IMG/VR virus record: IMGVR_UViG_3300042556_002188 | Location: 1 to 32,841 of that record | Length of the DNA: 32,841 nt | Direction: 5' to 3' (one strand) | Source: a virus | Shown here: piece by piece, positions 21,958-29,443 of the stretch | Position numbering within the stretch: the stretch's first letter is position 1 | How the letters are laid out: every line of letters begins with the position of its first letter | Translations under genes and position numbers: made by a program | The notes under the pieces: model-generated | What the model saw: the letters and a program-made list of their open reading frames with translations, nothing else | Databases searched by the model: none | Told to the model about the DNA's origin: nothing

Positions 21958-22226
21958 GCGACGAGCAGCCCAAGGAACCGGCCATCCCTGTCATCGCGCC
22001 CGTGCCGCTGCGCTCCCTGGTGGAGCTGCTAACACAGGCCGAACAGGACTGGCCGCAGAGCACGCAGAAGGGGGCCAGCGTGGCCTTCCGGGTAGACCAG
22101 CAGGGCGTGGCCGTGGTGGGCACGCTCACGCTGCACGACGACGTCGACGCCCGCGTGCTGGCCTCGCGCACGTATGACGGGCACTGGGAAGTGAGCGGCG
22201 CAATCAGGTGGTCGCCGCGGCAGTAA
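21945..22226 (+). CDS. hypothetical protein after the holin-like gene
   Basis: A 93-residue protein. ATG 21945 lies inside the end of the holin-like gene; GTG 21954 gives a GTGA overlap and is an equally plausible start (90 residues). Residues ~20-55 contain PLRSLVELLTQAEQDWPQST, then a beta-like half VAFRVDQQGVAVVGTLTLHD and DGHWEVSGAIRW. Function is unknown. It ends the block of coupled genes; a 119-base non-coding gap follows. Confidence 0.55.
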   Translation: MGAVSDEQPKEPAIPVIAPVPLRSLVELLTQAEQDWPQSTQKGASVAFRVDQQGVAVVGTLTLHDDVDARVLASRTYDGHWEVSGAIRWSPRQ

Positions 22227-22234
22227 CAGCCACT

Positions 22235-22311
22235 CACCGGGCGCGGGCCACCTTCCCCGAGGTGCTCCCGGTGCCCGCCCTCCGCAGGCTGGGCGCAGGC
22301 GTGGGGGCGGG
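22235..22311 (+). other. structured non-coding segment between lysis and adhesion genes
   Basis: The 119-base gap 22227-22345 can fold strongly. CACCGGG (22235-22241) pairs with CCCGGTG (22267-22273), enclosing CACCT/AGGTG (22249-22253 with 22260-22264). Next, CCCGCCC (22274-22280) pairs with GGGCGGG (22305-22311). No T-run follows, so a standard intrinsic terminator is not shown; it could slow transcription or protect the 5' end of the next message. Confidence 0.4.
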
Positions 22312-22345
22312 TCCGCAGTCTTAGACGCAGGACAAGGAGAGACAC

Positions 22346-22756
22346 ATGGCCGGATTCGTGTTCAACGAGGGTGCGGAATCACTGCAGGACAACTCCATTG
22401 TGTGGGGCAGCGACACGATCCGCGTGCGCCCGGTCCTGGCATCGGCGCAGGCGGCGATCGACAAGGACGCCACCAGCATGACGGGCCTGGGCTCGACGGG
22501 CTACGACGTGACGCTGGCGAGCAAGACGCGGACGAAGGACACCACCAACGACCGGATCGTGTACGACGCGGCCGACTTCGTGTTCCCGGCAGTCGCGGCG
22601 ATCGGCGCGATCGACCACTTCATCGTGTTCAAGTTCGTGTCCAACGACGCCGGCAGCACGCCGATCGCCAAGGTCGAGATGACCTCCGTGACTCCCAACG
22701 GGGGCGATGTCAACGTCACAATCAGCTCATCGGGGCTATTTTATACGCAGCAGTAG
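22346..22756 (+). CDS. small virion-like protein with a replaced 3' end
   Basis: A 136-residue protein with a good ribosome binding site (AAGGAGAG). It is beta-rich (DNSIVWGSDTIRVRPVLASA, HFIVFKFVSNDAGSTPIAKV) and ends in VNVTISSSGLFYTQQ. The family is unknown; position among putative adhesion genes suggests a virion surface role. The last 13 codons use many A/T-ending codons unlike the rest of the gene, and a second copy of this end with phage-like codons lies at 23331-23369, after the inserted HNH gene. The present 3' end therefore appears to have been imported. Confidence 0.65.
   Translation: MAGFVFNEGAESLQDNSIVWGSDTIRVRPVLASAQAAIDKDATSMTGLGSTGYDVTLASKTRTKDTTNDRIVYDAADFVFPAVAAIGAIDHFIVFKFVSNDAGSTPIAKVEMTSVTPNGGDVNVTISSSGLFYTQQ
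22718..22756 (+). repeat. imported copy of gene 3' end, upstream of HNH gene
   Basis: Encodes TISSSGLFYTQQ and stop. Compared with 23331-23369 (TISASGLFYTQQ), 11 of 12 residues agree but most codons differ at the third base, for example CTA TTT TAT ACG here against CTC TTC TAC ACC downstream. The protein is conserved while DNA is diverged, so the copies come from different lineages rather than from a recent duplication. Confidence 0.85.
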
Positions 22757-22774
22757 GCTTTTCTGGCCAATTTG

Positions 22775-22806
22775 CTGCAGTTCTGTGAACTGCGGAGATG
22801 TATAAT
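22775..22806 (+). promoter_or_regulatory. hairpin and TATAAT box before the HNH gene
   Basis: GCAGTTC (22777-22783) and GAACTGC (22787-22793) form a perfect 7-bp stem with a TGT loop, extendable by two pairs. TATAAT, a perfect -10 hexamer in otherwise GC-rich DNA, lies at 22801-22806, eight bases before the HNH ATG. No good -35 hexamer is at the right distance, and a transcript starting here would have almost no leader. Promoter function is uncertain. Confidence 0.35.
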
Positions 22807-22813
22807 TCTTGGC

Positions 22814-23329
22814 ATGTCTAACAGGTTAGATGGCAAGCCAAGAACGTTTGCAGACCGATCGTGTAAGCGATGCGGGAAGACGTATACGCCAGGCGGGGCC
22901 AATGCGCGATGGTGCTCGCTGGAGTGCCGGCGCGGCACGTCTGAATGCAGGCAGTGTGGCCGTAGATTTATTGCGAGTCGCCACACGAAGAAGCTGTTTT
23001 GCTCCTCGGCGTGCTTCTACGAGAACGCCGCGCCAACTGGCACGGTCAAGCCGTTTGGTGGGTATCTGATCGTGAAGGTGCCGCCGGGCACACCCGGCAC
23101 GCGAATGTACGGGGCAAACGGGCGTAGGTGGATGTTTCAGCATCGCTACGTGATGCAAGAGGCCCTCGGGCGACCGTTACGTGCGCACGAGAGTGTTCAC
23201 CACAGGAATGGCGACAAAAAGGACAACCGTCTTGAGAACCTTGAACTCTGGAAGAAGCGATCGCACGGCGCTGGTGTGCGCCACGCCGACTATCACTGCC
23301 CTGGATGTCGATGCCACGAAGCGCAATAG
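22814..23329 (+). CDS. free-standing HNH homing endonuclease
   Basis: A 171-residue protein. Residues ~15-80 hold Cys pairs of two zinc fingers (CKRCGKTYTPGG, CSLEC, CRQCGRRF, CSSAC). The nuclease part is of the HNH_3 type: HRYVMQEALGRPLRAHESVH followed by HRNGDKKDNRLENLELW gives the HH, N and H catalytic residues. The C-terminus is Cys/His-rich (CPGCRCHEAQ). The gene is A/T-richer than its neighbours and separates a gene from a leftover copy of its 3' end, the mark of a mobile homing element. ATG 22814 is the start; no clear ribosome binding site is seen. Confidence 0.88.
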   Translation: MSNRLDGKPRTFADRSCKRCGKTYTPGGANARWCSLECRRGTSECRQCGRRFIASRHTKKLFCSSACFYENAAPTGTVKPFGGYLIVKVPPGTPGTRMYGANGRRWMFQHRYVMQEALGRPLRAHESVHHRNGDKKDNRLENLELWKKRSHGAGVRHADYHCPGCRCHEAQ

Positions 23330-23330
23330 C

Positions 23331-23369
23331 ACGATCTCGGCGTCGGGCCTCTTCTACACCCAGCAGTAA
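23331..23369 (+). pseudogene. orphan 3' fragment of the gene at 22346
   Basis: Beginning one base after the HNH stop region, these 39 bases encode TISASGLFYTQQ and TAA, with G/C-ending codons that match the phage. They are probably the original 3' end of the upstream gene, displaced when the HNH element inserted. No ribosome binding site or start lies close by in this frame, so it should be untranslated. Confidence 0.75.
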
Positions 23370-23378
23370 GGAGACGAG

Positions 23379-23756
23379 ATGGCCGCCCCTTCGATGACAT
23401 TCGCGACGGCCGGAAATATCCGGTCGTCCGCTTCGCTTGCGGCGAGTGCGTCCGCAAGCAACAACGTCGATTACTCCACCAAGATCGAGGGCCAGGTCAC
23501 GGTCAAGAGCACTGGCGGCGGCACGGTGGCGTCTACCAACGGATGCCGGGTGGAGTTTCTGCCGCGCTACGGGAGCACACCAACCGACTCCACGGTCCCG
23601 GTGCTGTCCTACACCATTCCGACCGTGGTGAGCACAGCGGCCAGCAAGACCTTCTATCTCGGCACGGGCAAGTACGTGGTGAAGGTAACGAACCTCGACG
23701 CCACGAACGCGATCACGGTCGAGATCACGGGCGACACGGTGGACGGGATCGCCTGA
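23379..23756 (+). CDS. small beta-rich virion-like protein
   Basis: A 125-residue protein with AGGAGA before the ATG. It is Ser/Thr/Ala-rich (SSASLAASASASNNVDYSTK), then IEGQVTVKSTGGG, CRVEFLPRYGSTPTDSTVPV and YVVKVTNLDATNAITVEITG, a pattern of short beta strands like an Ig or jelly-roll fold. No family is recognised. A one-base overlap with the lectin-like gene suggests joint expression and a virion role. Confidence 0.6.
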   Translation: MAAPSMTFATAGNIRSSASLAASASASNNVDYSTKIEGQVTVKSTGGGTVASTNGCRVEFLPRYGSTPTDSTVPVLSYTIPTVVSTAASKTFYLGTGKYVVKVTNLDATNAITVEITGDTVDGIA

Positions 23757-24442
23757 TGGCTGGGCTGTGGATTCCGCGTCCGACACAGCGGCCGGCGGCG
23801 GGGGCGCGCATCAATTGGGCGCACCCGTTGACGGTCGGCCTCGGGGACTATTGGGATTGGGGGCTGGGCGACACGTACAACCTGGCCTACCCGCAGGATG
23901 CGACGTTTCCGGGCACCACGCGCCCGGCGCTGCGTGGGGACGGGTTCTACATTTCCAACGGTGACGGCGTGCAGTACGCACGGCATGACCGGGCCTATGG
24001 GGTAGGCGCGGACTTTTCGCTCCTTCTTGAGATGACATGGGTGTCGAGCGACAGCACGTACAGTTGCGTGCTTGCCGCAGGGGGAGCCGGGGGCAACCTG
24101 GCGCTCTACCTCAACACGTCGGGCGAGATCCGCTTTTTCACGCTGGCAGGGTCGAACGCGGACGCGCTCAATCGCCCGGCGTTTACCGCGAATGTGCGCC
24201 GGCAACTGGTCATCACGCGGCAGGGCAGCACAGTGCAGGCCTACGTGGACGGCGCGACCTCTGGCGCGTCGTGGACGAACAGCGGCAACAGCGACAACGG
24301 GTACACCAGCATAGGGTTTCGGCAGGTGGACAACGCCAGGATTGTCGGCACCTACCACCGTGCCGCGATCTGGCATCGGGCGCTGTCTGCGGACGAGATT
24401 CGCGATCTCGCCGCTGAACCCTACGCGCTCTTGACTCGGTGA
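23756..24442 (+). CDS. LamG/concanavalin A-like lectin domain protein
   Basis: A 228-residue protein starting in an ATG that overlaps the upstream stop. The N-terminus MAGLWIPRPTQRPAAGARIN with a Trp-rich stretch leads into a LamG-like fold at ~65-220: FSLLLEMTWVSSDSTYS, LALYLNTSGEIRFFTLAG, RQLVITRQGSTVQAYVDG and the typical closing AAIWHRALSADEIRDLAAEP. This closing signature is shared by Laminin_G_3 domains in phage tail and bacterial surface proteins. Glycan binding on the host surface is the likely role. Confidence 0.8.
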   Translation: MAGLWIPRPTQRPAAGARINWAHPLTVGLGDYWDWGLGDTYNLAYPQDATFPGTTRPALRGDGFYISNGDGVQYARHDRAYGVGADFSLLLEMTWVSSDSTYSCVLAAGGAGGNLALYLNTSGEIRFFTLAGSNADALNRPAFTANVRRQLVITRQGSTVQAYVDGATSGASWTNSGNSDNGYTSIGFRQVDNARIVGTYHRAAIWHRALSADEIRDLAAEPYALLTR

Positions 24443-24446
24443 CAAC

Positions 24447-26384
24447 ATGTCGATGACGGTATGGCAGTGGGGACGGTGGGCGGGGGCGCTGAGCGGCGGC
24501 GCGCTGGCCGCCACGTCGGTCGTGGCCACATCCACATGGGTCACGCCGCCCGCCACGGCAGCACCGGGGGCGCGCACGGCGACGAGCACTGTGGCCACCA
24601 GCGCGTGGGTGACGCCTGCGGCCGCAGTCAGCACCTTGCATGTGGTGCCCACCACGAACCTGCTCGCGCGGTACGTGGCCGGCCAAGGCGTCACTGTCGC
24701 CGGGATAGGCGTCTCGCAGTGGGACGACCTGTCGGGGAACGGGCACCACGCCACGCAGGCGACCAACGGCAACCGGCCCGTCCCGACCACGGTGCTCGGG
24801 ACACCGTCGCTGCGGTTTGACGGGGGGAAGTCTGTCGATCTGCCCGCCACGCTTACGGTGGACCGGCAGGACTGCGCGATCTTCGTGTGCTATCGCGCGC
24901 GGTCGCTGGGCGCAAGCGGCCTGACGCTCGTCCACTTCGACAGCAACTCGCTGGACTTGTCGCTGTACCTTGCCACGACCACCGGCACGGTGCGCCCCGC
25001 GCTGTACTCCGGGAGCGACAAGGGCACCACGATCCGCAACGGGCACGGCATCCAGACCGTGGGGGCCATCTGCTCGGCGTCGGATGTGGCGATCGTCCAT
25101 GACGGCGAAACGCAGGCCGTCACGGCGAATAGCGCCGGGTCGTTCTCGGGCGGGTTCATCGGGAAGCGGCACGACGGGACCAACCACTTCGTCGGTGACA
25201 TCTATGAGGTGCTGGTCTACGACGCGGCCATCAGTGACGCCGACCGCGACGCGATCCGCGCAGCCTTCGCGGCAGCGTGGGGCGCATCCTCCCCGCTGGC
25301 GGCCACATGGATCGGGTACGAGGGCGACAGCCTCACTGACAACAACGCCAACAGCAACAAGGACGATTCCTCCTGGCCGATGCAGCTCGCCTCGACGGCG
25401 GGGCTGGCGGCGGTGCCGAAGTGGTTCAACAACGCCGTCGGTGGCGATCAGATCCAGGGGATGCTGTCGCAGACCCTGATCAGTACCGAGCTGGCGGCCA
25501 ACGCGCACTACGCGAACCGCGTCGTATTCCTGTGGGCCGGGTTCAACGACATCGGGACGGGTGGGCGTACCTCCACACAGATCAACGCCGACCTCGACAC
25601 ATGGGTGGCAGACCACCAAGCGGCGGGGGCCGTGGTGTACGTCTGCACGCTGCCGCCGTATCCGGGCTTCAACGGCACGCAGCAGACCTACCGCACCGCC
25701 GTGAACACCCACATCACGACGACGCTGGCCTGCGATGGCGTGATCGATCTTGCCGGGGACTCACGGCTCCAGACCCCGTCGGATACCACGTACTTTCTCG
25801 GTGACCAGATCCACCTGACGGCGACCGGCAATGCGGTGGTCGCCGAGTTGGCGCTGGCGAGGCTGGTCACGGACGGGTATCTCGGCTACGGCTCGGCCGC
25901 GATCAGCACCACAGCAGCGGCCACATGGACCGCGCCCGCTGCGACAGCCGCCCCAGGGGCGCGCACGACGGCGAGCACGGTCGCCACGGCCGCATGGACG
26001 GCAGCGACGGCGGCAGGCGCAAACACGGCGGCCAGCACCACGGCCACATCGGCATGGGCTGTTCCGGCAGCGACCGCCGCGCCGGGGGCGATTGCAGCGA
26101 CCTCCATGGTCGCCACGTCCGCCTGGGCCACGCCGACCGCCACGGCGGCCGTGGAAGGCGCAGCGACGGCAACACCCGCCACGCTGTCCTGGGTGGTCCC
26201 GACCGCCACGGTCACGGCGGGCGCGGTGGCGGCGAGCAGTACCACCGCGATCGCGACATGGGTGACGGCGATGGCCGCCGCCAACGACGGATCGATCCCG
26301 GTGCCCGCCGTGATCCAGATGGGCACGATCACGCTGCGCGAAGCCATCACCGTGGGGACGATTGTCACCACGCCAGAGGAGTAA
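24447..26384 (+). CDS. lectin-like plus SGNH esterase protein flanked by Ala/Thr repeats
   Basis: A 645-residue mosaic. Residues ~18-60 hold about two copies of a 20-23-residue repeat (like STVATSAWVTPAATAAPGA). Residues ~65-280 resemble a LamG domain (ISQWDDLSGNGHHATQ-like start, FDGGKSVDLPATLTVD, IYEVLVYDAAISDADRDAIR). Residues ~288-475 are an SGNH/GDSL hydrolase: GDSLTD (Ser 295), WAGFND (Asn 367), and DQIH (Asp 453, His 456). Residues ~483-615 hold about six more repeats, then a short C-terminal domain. The enzyme may deacetylate surface polysaccharide during adsorption. The catalytic cassette looks inserted in the repeat array. Confidence 0.82.
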   Translation: MSMTVWQWGRWAGALSGGALAATSVVATSTWVTPPATAAPGARTATSTVATSAWVTPAAAVSTLHVVPTTNLLARYVAGQGVTVAGIGVSQWDDLSGNGHHATQATNGNRPVPTTVLGTPSLRFDGGKSVDLPATLTVDRQDCAIFVCYRARSLGASGLTLVHFDSNSLDLSLYLATTTGTVRPALYSGSDKGTTIRNGHGIQTVGAICSASDVAIVHDGETQAVTANSAGSFSGGFIGKRHDGTNHFVGDIYEVLVYDAAISDADRDAIRAAFAAAWGASSPLAATWIGYEGDSLTDNNANSNKDDSSWPMQLASTAGLAAVPKWFNNAVGGDQIQGMLSQTLISTELAANAHYANRVVFLWAGFNDIGTGGRTSTQINADLDTWVADHQAAGAVVYVCTLPPYPGFNGTQQTYRTAVNTHITTTLACDGVIDLAGDSRLQTPSDTTYFLGDQIHLTATGNAVVAELALARLVTDGYLGYGSAAISTTAAATWTAPAATAAPGARTTASTVATAAWTAATAAGANTAASTTATSAWAVPAATAAPGAIAATSMVATSAWATPTATAAVEGAATATPATLSWVVPTATVTAGAVAASSTTAIATWVTAMAAANDGSIPVPAVIQMGTITLREAITVGTIVTTPEE

Positions 26385-26394
26385 CGAGGGGGCC

Positions 26395-26736
26395 ATGAGC
26401 ATTCCGACCCAGCGCGTGCGCGAGCAGACCACATCCATCCTGTCGATTCCGATGACCGACGAGGGCGGGGACGCCCTGAGCAGCGGCAGCCTGACCACGC
26501 TCACGGCCACCATGACCAGCCTCGACACCGGGGCCGCCGTGTTCACCGACCGCGATGTCAAGGCCAGCCTGACGGCCGGCGTGCTGGCGCTGGAGCTGAC
26601 CCCGGCCGACCTGACGATGCTAACCAGCCGCAGCGTCGAGCGGCGCGTGGTCACGCTGTCGGCCACCTACGGCAGCGGCAGGGCGTGGCACGTCGAGGTG
26701 CCGCTGGAAGTCACGAACCTGATCGGCGTGGCCTAA
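26395..26736 (+). CDS. Ig-like/BppU-type small virion protein
   Basis: A 113-residue protein starting at ATG 26395 after GAGGGGG. REQTTSILSIPMTDEGGDAL, LTTLTATMTSLDTGAAVFTD and VVTLSATYGSGRAWHVEVPL make an Ig-like beta sandwich similar to the N-terminal domain of baseplate upper proteins and other short phage fibre-associated proteins. Likely structural. No catalytic residues are seen. Confidence 0.6.
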   Translation: MSIPTQRVREQTTSILSIPMTDEGGDALSSGSLTTLTATMTSLDTGAAVFTDRDVKASLTAGVLALELTPADLTMLTSRSVERRVVTLSATYGSGRAWHVEVPLEVTNLIGVA

Positions 26737-26770
26737 CACGGGCCGGGCCGCACTGTGAAGGAGTAGGCGT

Positions 26771-27574
26771 ATGAGTGTAGTCGGATGGGCCAAGCAGGGC
26801 ACCCGCACCAGCGGCACGGGCGATCTCGAGCTGGTCACGCTGCCGGGTGAGACGCCGTATCGCGGCAGCAATGCCGTGCAGTACGTCATTCGCACGCCGC
26901 TGGGGGCGTACGAGGAAGGGCTGGGCCGCGTCGAGGGCACCTGGCTCCGCAGCCGCACCGTCACGGCCAGCAGCGAGCTGAATGCGCTGATCAGCGTGCC
27001 GCAGCCGCCGTCGGGCGTGGTGCTGTACCTGACGGCGCAAGTCGCCTCGGTCAGCGGCGGCGGGAACGCCGGGCTGGTGGACGGCGATTACGGCGCGTTC
27101 ACGGTCAGCGGCAACGGCACCACGGCGCAGCTCAACGCCGACGCGGTGGACGGGGCCACGCACGTGGCCGACGACAGCCTGCCCGTGACCAAGCTGGAAA
27201 GCAACATCGTGCTGACCACGTCCGAACTGAAGGACGCGCTCGGCGTGCCGCAGACAGACGGCAAGGTCTGCGACATCCTGATCAGCCTGTACGGCGTGGC
27301 CAATGGCACGTATCCGCTCGACGCTGCGGCCACGTTCCCGTACACGGTCAACAGCCTGGTACTGGACAGCCTCAACAACAACGCCACGGCGACGGTGCAG
27401 ATCGACGGCGTGACGGTGACGGGGCTGAGCAACCGCTCGATCACGACCACCATCAGCACATCGACGGCGACGGCGGCGAACGTGGTATCCGTCGGCCAAG
27501 TGGTGACGCTGGTGCTCACCAACATCAGCACGACGGCCAATCTGGTCGGCAAGCTGCGGGTGACGCGTGGTTAG
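26771..27574 (+). CDS. tail fibre-like protein, unknown family
   Basis: A 267-residue, Thr/Ser/Val-rich protein with AAGGAG before its ATG. It has YRGSNAVQYVIRTPLGAYEE, SGNGTTAQLNADAVDGATHV with DDSLPVTKLESNI (a pattern common where fibre segments join), and C-terminal beta strands (ATVQIDGVTVTGLSNRSITT, VVTLVLTNISTTANLVGKL). Fibre or baseplate role is inferred from composition and context. Its stop overlaps the GTG of the Calx-beta gene. Confidence 0.55.
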   Translation: MSVVGWAKQGTRTSGTGDLELVTLPGETPYRGSNAVQYVIRTPLGAYEEGLGRVEGTWLRSRTVTASSELNALISVPQPPSGVVLYLTAQVASVSGGGNAGLVDGDYGAFTVSGNGTTAQLNADAVDGATHVADDSLPVTKLESNIVLTTSELKDALGVPQTDGKVCDILISLYGVANGTYPLDAAATFPYTVNSLVLDSLNNNATATVQIDGVTVTGLSNRSITTTISTSTATAANVVSVGQVVTLVLTNISTTANLVGKLRVTRG

Positions 27575-29423
27575 GGTCGTCCAGGTCACGGACGGGTTCC
27601 TGACCGGCGACGGCGGCGACGTGTACGGGCTGGCCGCGCCCACGGCGGCGCTCGTGGCCGATGCGGCCTCGGTCGTGGAAGGCACGGACGCCACCTACAC
27701 CGTGGCGCTGAGCACGGAATGGGACGAGCCGATTCAGATCGACTACGCGACCAGCAACGGCACCGGCACGACGGCCGACTATACGGCGACGTCGGGCACG
27801 CTGCTGCTGCTGGCCAAGCAGACCACGGGCACGATCACGGTGCCGACCACGTTCCGATCCGGCACGCAAGGCTCGCGCACGTTCACGCTGACCCTGAGCA
27901 ACGGCCGCAGCCAGAGCGGGGAAGTCGTGACGTTCACGACCGCCGCGCGCACGGTCACGATCACCGATGCGCAGGGCGGCGGCGATGCGCTGCCCACGCT
28001 ATCGGTGGCTGCGATCGCCCCGGCCGACGAAGGCACGCCCCTGAGCTTTCGCATCACGGCGTCGGCCACCTACCTCGAGGCGCTGTCGGTGGCCTACGCC
28101 ACGAGCGACGACACGGCCACGGCGGGCGTGGACTACACGGCCACGAGCGGCACGGCCACCATTAGCGTGGGGCAGACGCACGTCGATGTCACGGTCACGA
28201 CGGCGCTCCGGCCGGGCGTGCAGGGGCCGCGCGCCGTGCGCCTGACGATCAGTAACGGGGCGACGGCGGGCGGGGCCACGCTCACGCTGACCACGGCGAC
28301 CGTCACGGGCGTGATTGCGGAGACCGAGGTGGTATCGGGCGATCATGCGCTCTACGAGGCCATGACTGGCGCGCCGACGGCGTGGAAGGCGATCAGCTTC
28401 CGCAGCCAGGCTGAGATCAATCTGTACTCACAGGGCGGCGTGAACACGGAGATGATCTACGCCCCCGGAGCAGATACGCATCCCTTCGCGCAGGACGCCG
28501 CCAAGATTTCGATCCCGGCCTACGAGGCCACGAGTACGGTCCTGACGCAGGATGTCGCGGCCGACGCTACGGTCATCTTTGTCTCGGCAGGGCAGACGGA
28601 TGGCCGCGGCCTGCTCCTGAGCGCCGGCACGCCCACCGAGGAATACGTGCAGGTGGTCAACGGCAATAGCGTCTCCGGCTACACGGTCACGCGTGGGCGC
28701 TACGGCACCACGCCACAGGCCCACACGGCAGCCACGTCGGTGCTGCGCCGGAGCAAGAACAAGCTGGATTCCCAAATCCGGCTCCGGCTGAACACCGCGA
28801 GCAATTTCAGCTATTTCGCCGCGGTGGACACGTTCTGGACGGACAGTCTCATGAACGTGCCAGACCTGACGTTCAAGCTGTTCCAGTTCAGTTCTCCCGG
28901 TGATCGGATCTGGGTCGAACCGCGGCTGGTGTTCTCGGGCGGCAATGACATCTCGAGGCCAGACGATTGGGACGCCGGAGTGTATTGCGGCGCGGTCGAT
29001 GTCCGCACGTATGAAGAGGGCGGCGGCGTCGTGCCGTGGACGCCGACCGAGCAGCGTCACGGGCCGGGCCTGGTGCGCGTGAACCAGAACATGACGCCGC
29101 AAGTGGGACGCTTCGGCGTCAAGCCGAACACGTGGACGCGATGGCTCTGGAAATTCGAGCAGGTGGCTAACGATTACGACAGCTTTTCGTTCTGGATGGC
29201 TGACGAGACGCGCGATCCGGTGCTGATCATCGACGCGCTGCCGGTCAACATCGGGCGCGGCACCGGCACCGAGGAGATCGACCGCTGGTGGCTCGAGATG
29301 GATACGAGCAAAGAGGCCGACATTCGTGGCGACCTTGAGCCGTTCGTGTCCTACGTGCGCAATTTCGCCATGAACCGTGGCCCGCTCGGCACGGACTGGT
29401 CGGCTTTTCTGGTGCGCCCGTAA
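27567..29423 (+). CDS. double Calx-beta domain phage protein
   Basis: A 618-residue protein with a GTG start that overlaps the upstream gene. Two Calx-beta domains lie at residues ~28-135 and ~145-250: VVEGTDATYTVALS..IDYATSNGTGTTADYTATSG and FRITASATYLEALSVAYATS then TATAGVDYTATSGTATIS. Acidic residues for calcium binding are present (DYT, DDT, VVEG/ADEG). The C-terminal ~365 residues form unrecognised domains (VLTQDVAADATVIFVSAGQT; WLWKFEQVANDYDSFSFWMA), the latter recalling a lectin or carbohydrate-binding module. Calx-beta domains commonly mediate adhesion. Confidence 0.75.
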   Translation: MVRVVQVTDGFLTGDGGDVYGLAAPTAALVADAASVVEGTDATYTVALSTEWDEPIQIDYATSNGTGTTADYTATSGTLLLLAKQTTGTITVPTTFRSGTQGSRTFTLTLSNGRSQSGEVVTFTTAARTVTITDAQGGGDALPTLSVAAIAPADEGTPLSFRITASATYLEALSVAYATSDDTATAGVDYTATSGTATISVGQTHVDVTVTTALRPGVQGPRAVRLTISNGATAGGATLTLTTATVTGVIAETEVVSGDHALYEAMTGAPTAWKAISFRSQAEINLYSQGGVNTEMIYAPGADTHPFAQDAAKISIPAYEATSTVLTQDVAADATVIFVSAGQTDGRGLLLSAGTPTEEYVQVVNGNSVSGYTVTRGRYGTTPQAHTAATSVLRRSKNKLDSQIRLRLNTASNFSYFAAVDTFWTDSLMNVPDLTFKLFQFSSPGDRIWVEPRLVFSGGNDISRPDDWDAGVYCGAVDVRTYEEGGGVVPWTPTEQRHGPGLVRVNQNMTPQVGRFGVKPNTWTRWLWKFEQVANDYDSFSFWMADETRDPVLIIDALPVNIGRGTGTEEIDRWWLEMDTSKEADIRGDLEPFVSYVRNFAMNRGPLGTDWSAFLVRP

Positions 29424-29443
29424 TGGGCGGGAGACTCTGACGC

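Noticed and set aside
22235-22311. Intrinsic terminator after the lysis genes
   Set aside because: The stems are strong but no T-run follows either of them, so it was reported only as a structured segment.
22718-23329. Group I intron containing the HNH gene
   Set aside because: Only about 95 bases remain outside the HNH frame in the interval between the two copies, too few for a ribozyme core, and the upstream gene already ends with its own full C-terminus and stop.
25900-26290. CRISPR or DNA-level satellite in the Ala/Thr repeat region
   Set aside because: The units vary in DNA sequence and length and are conserved only as protein repeats; no constant repeat and unique spacer structure is present.
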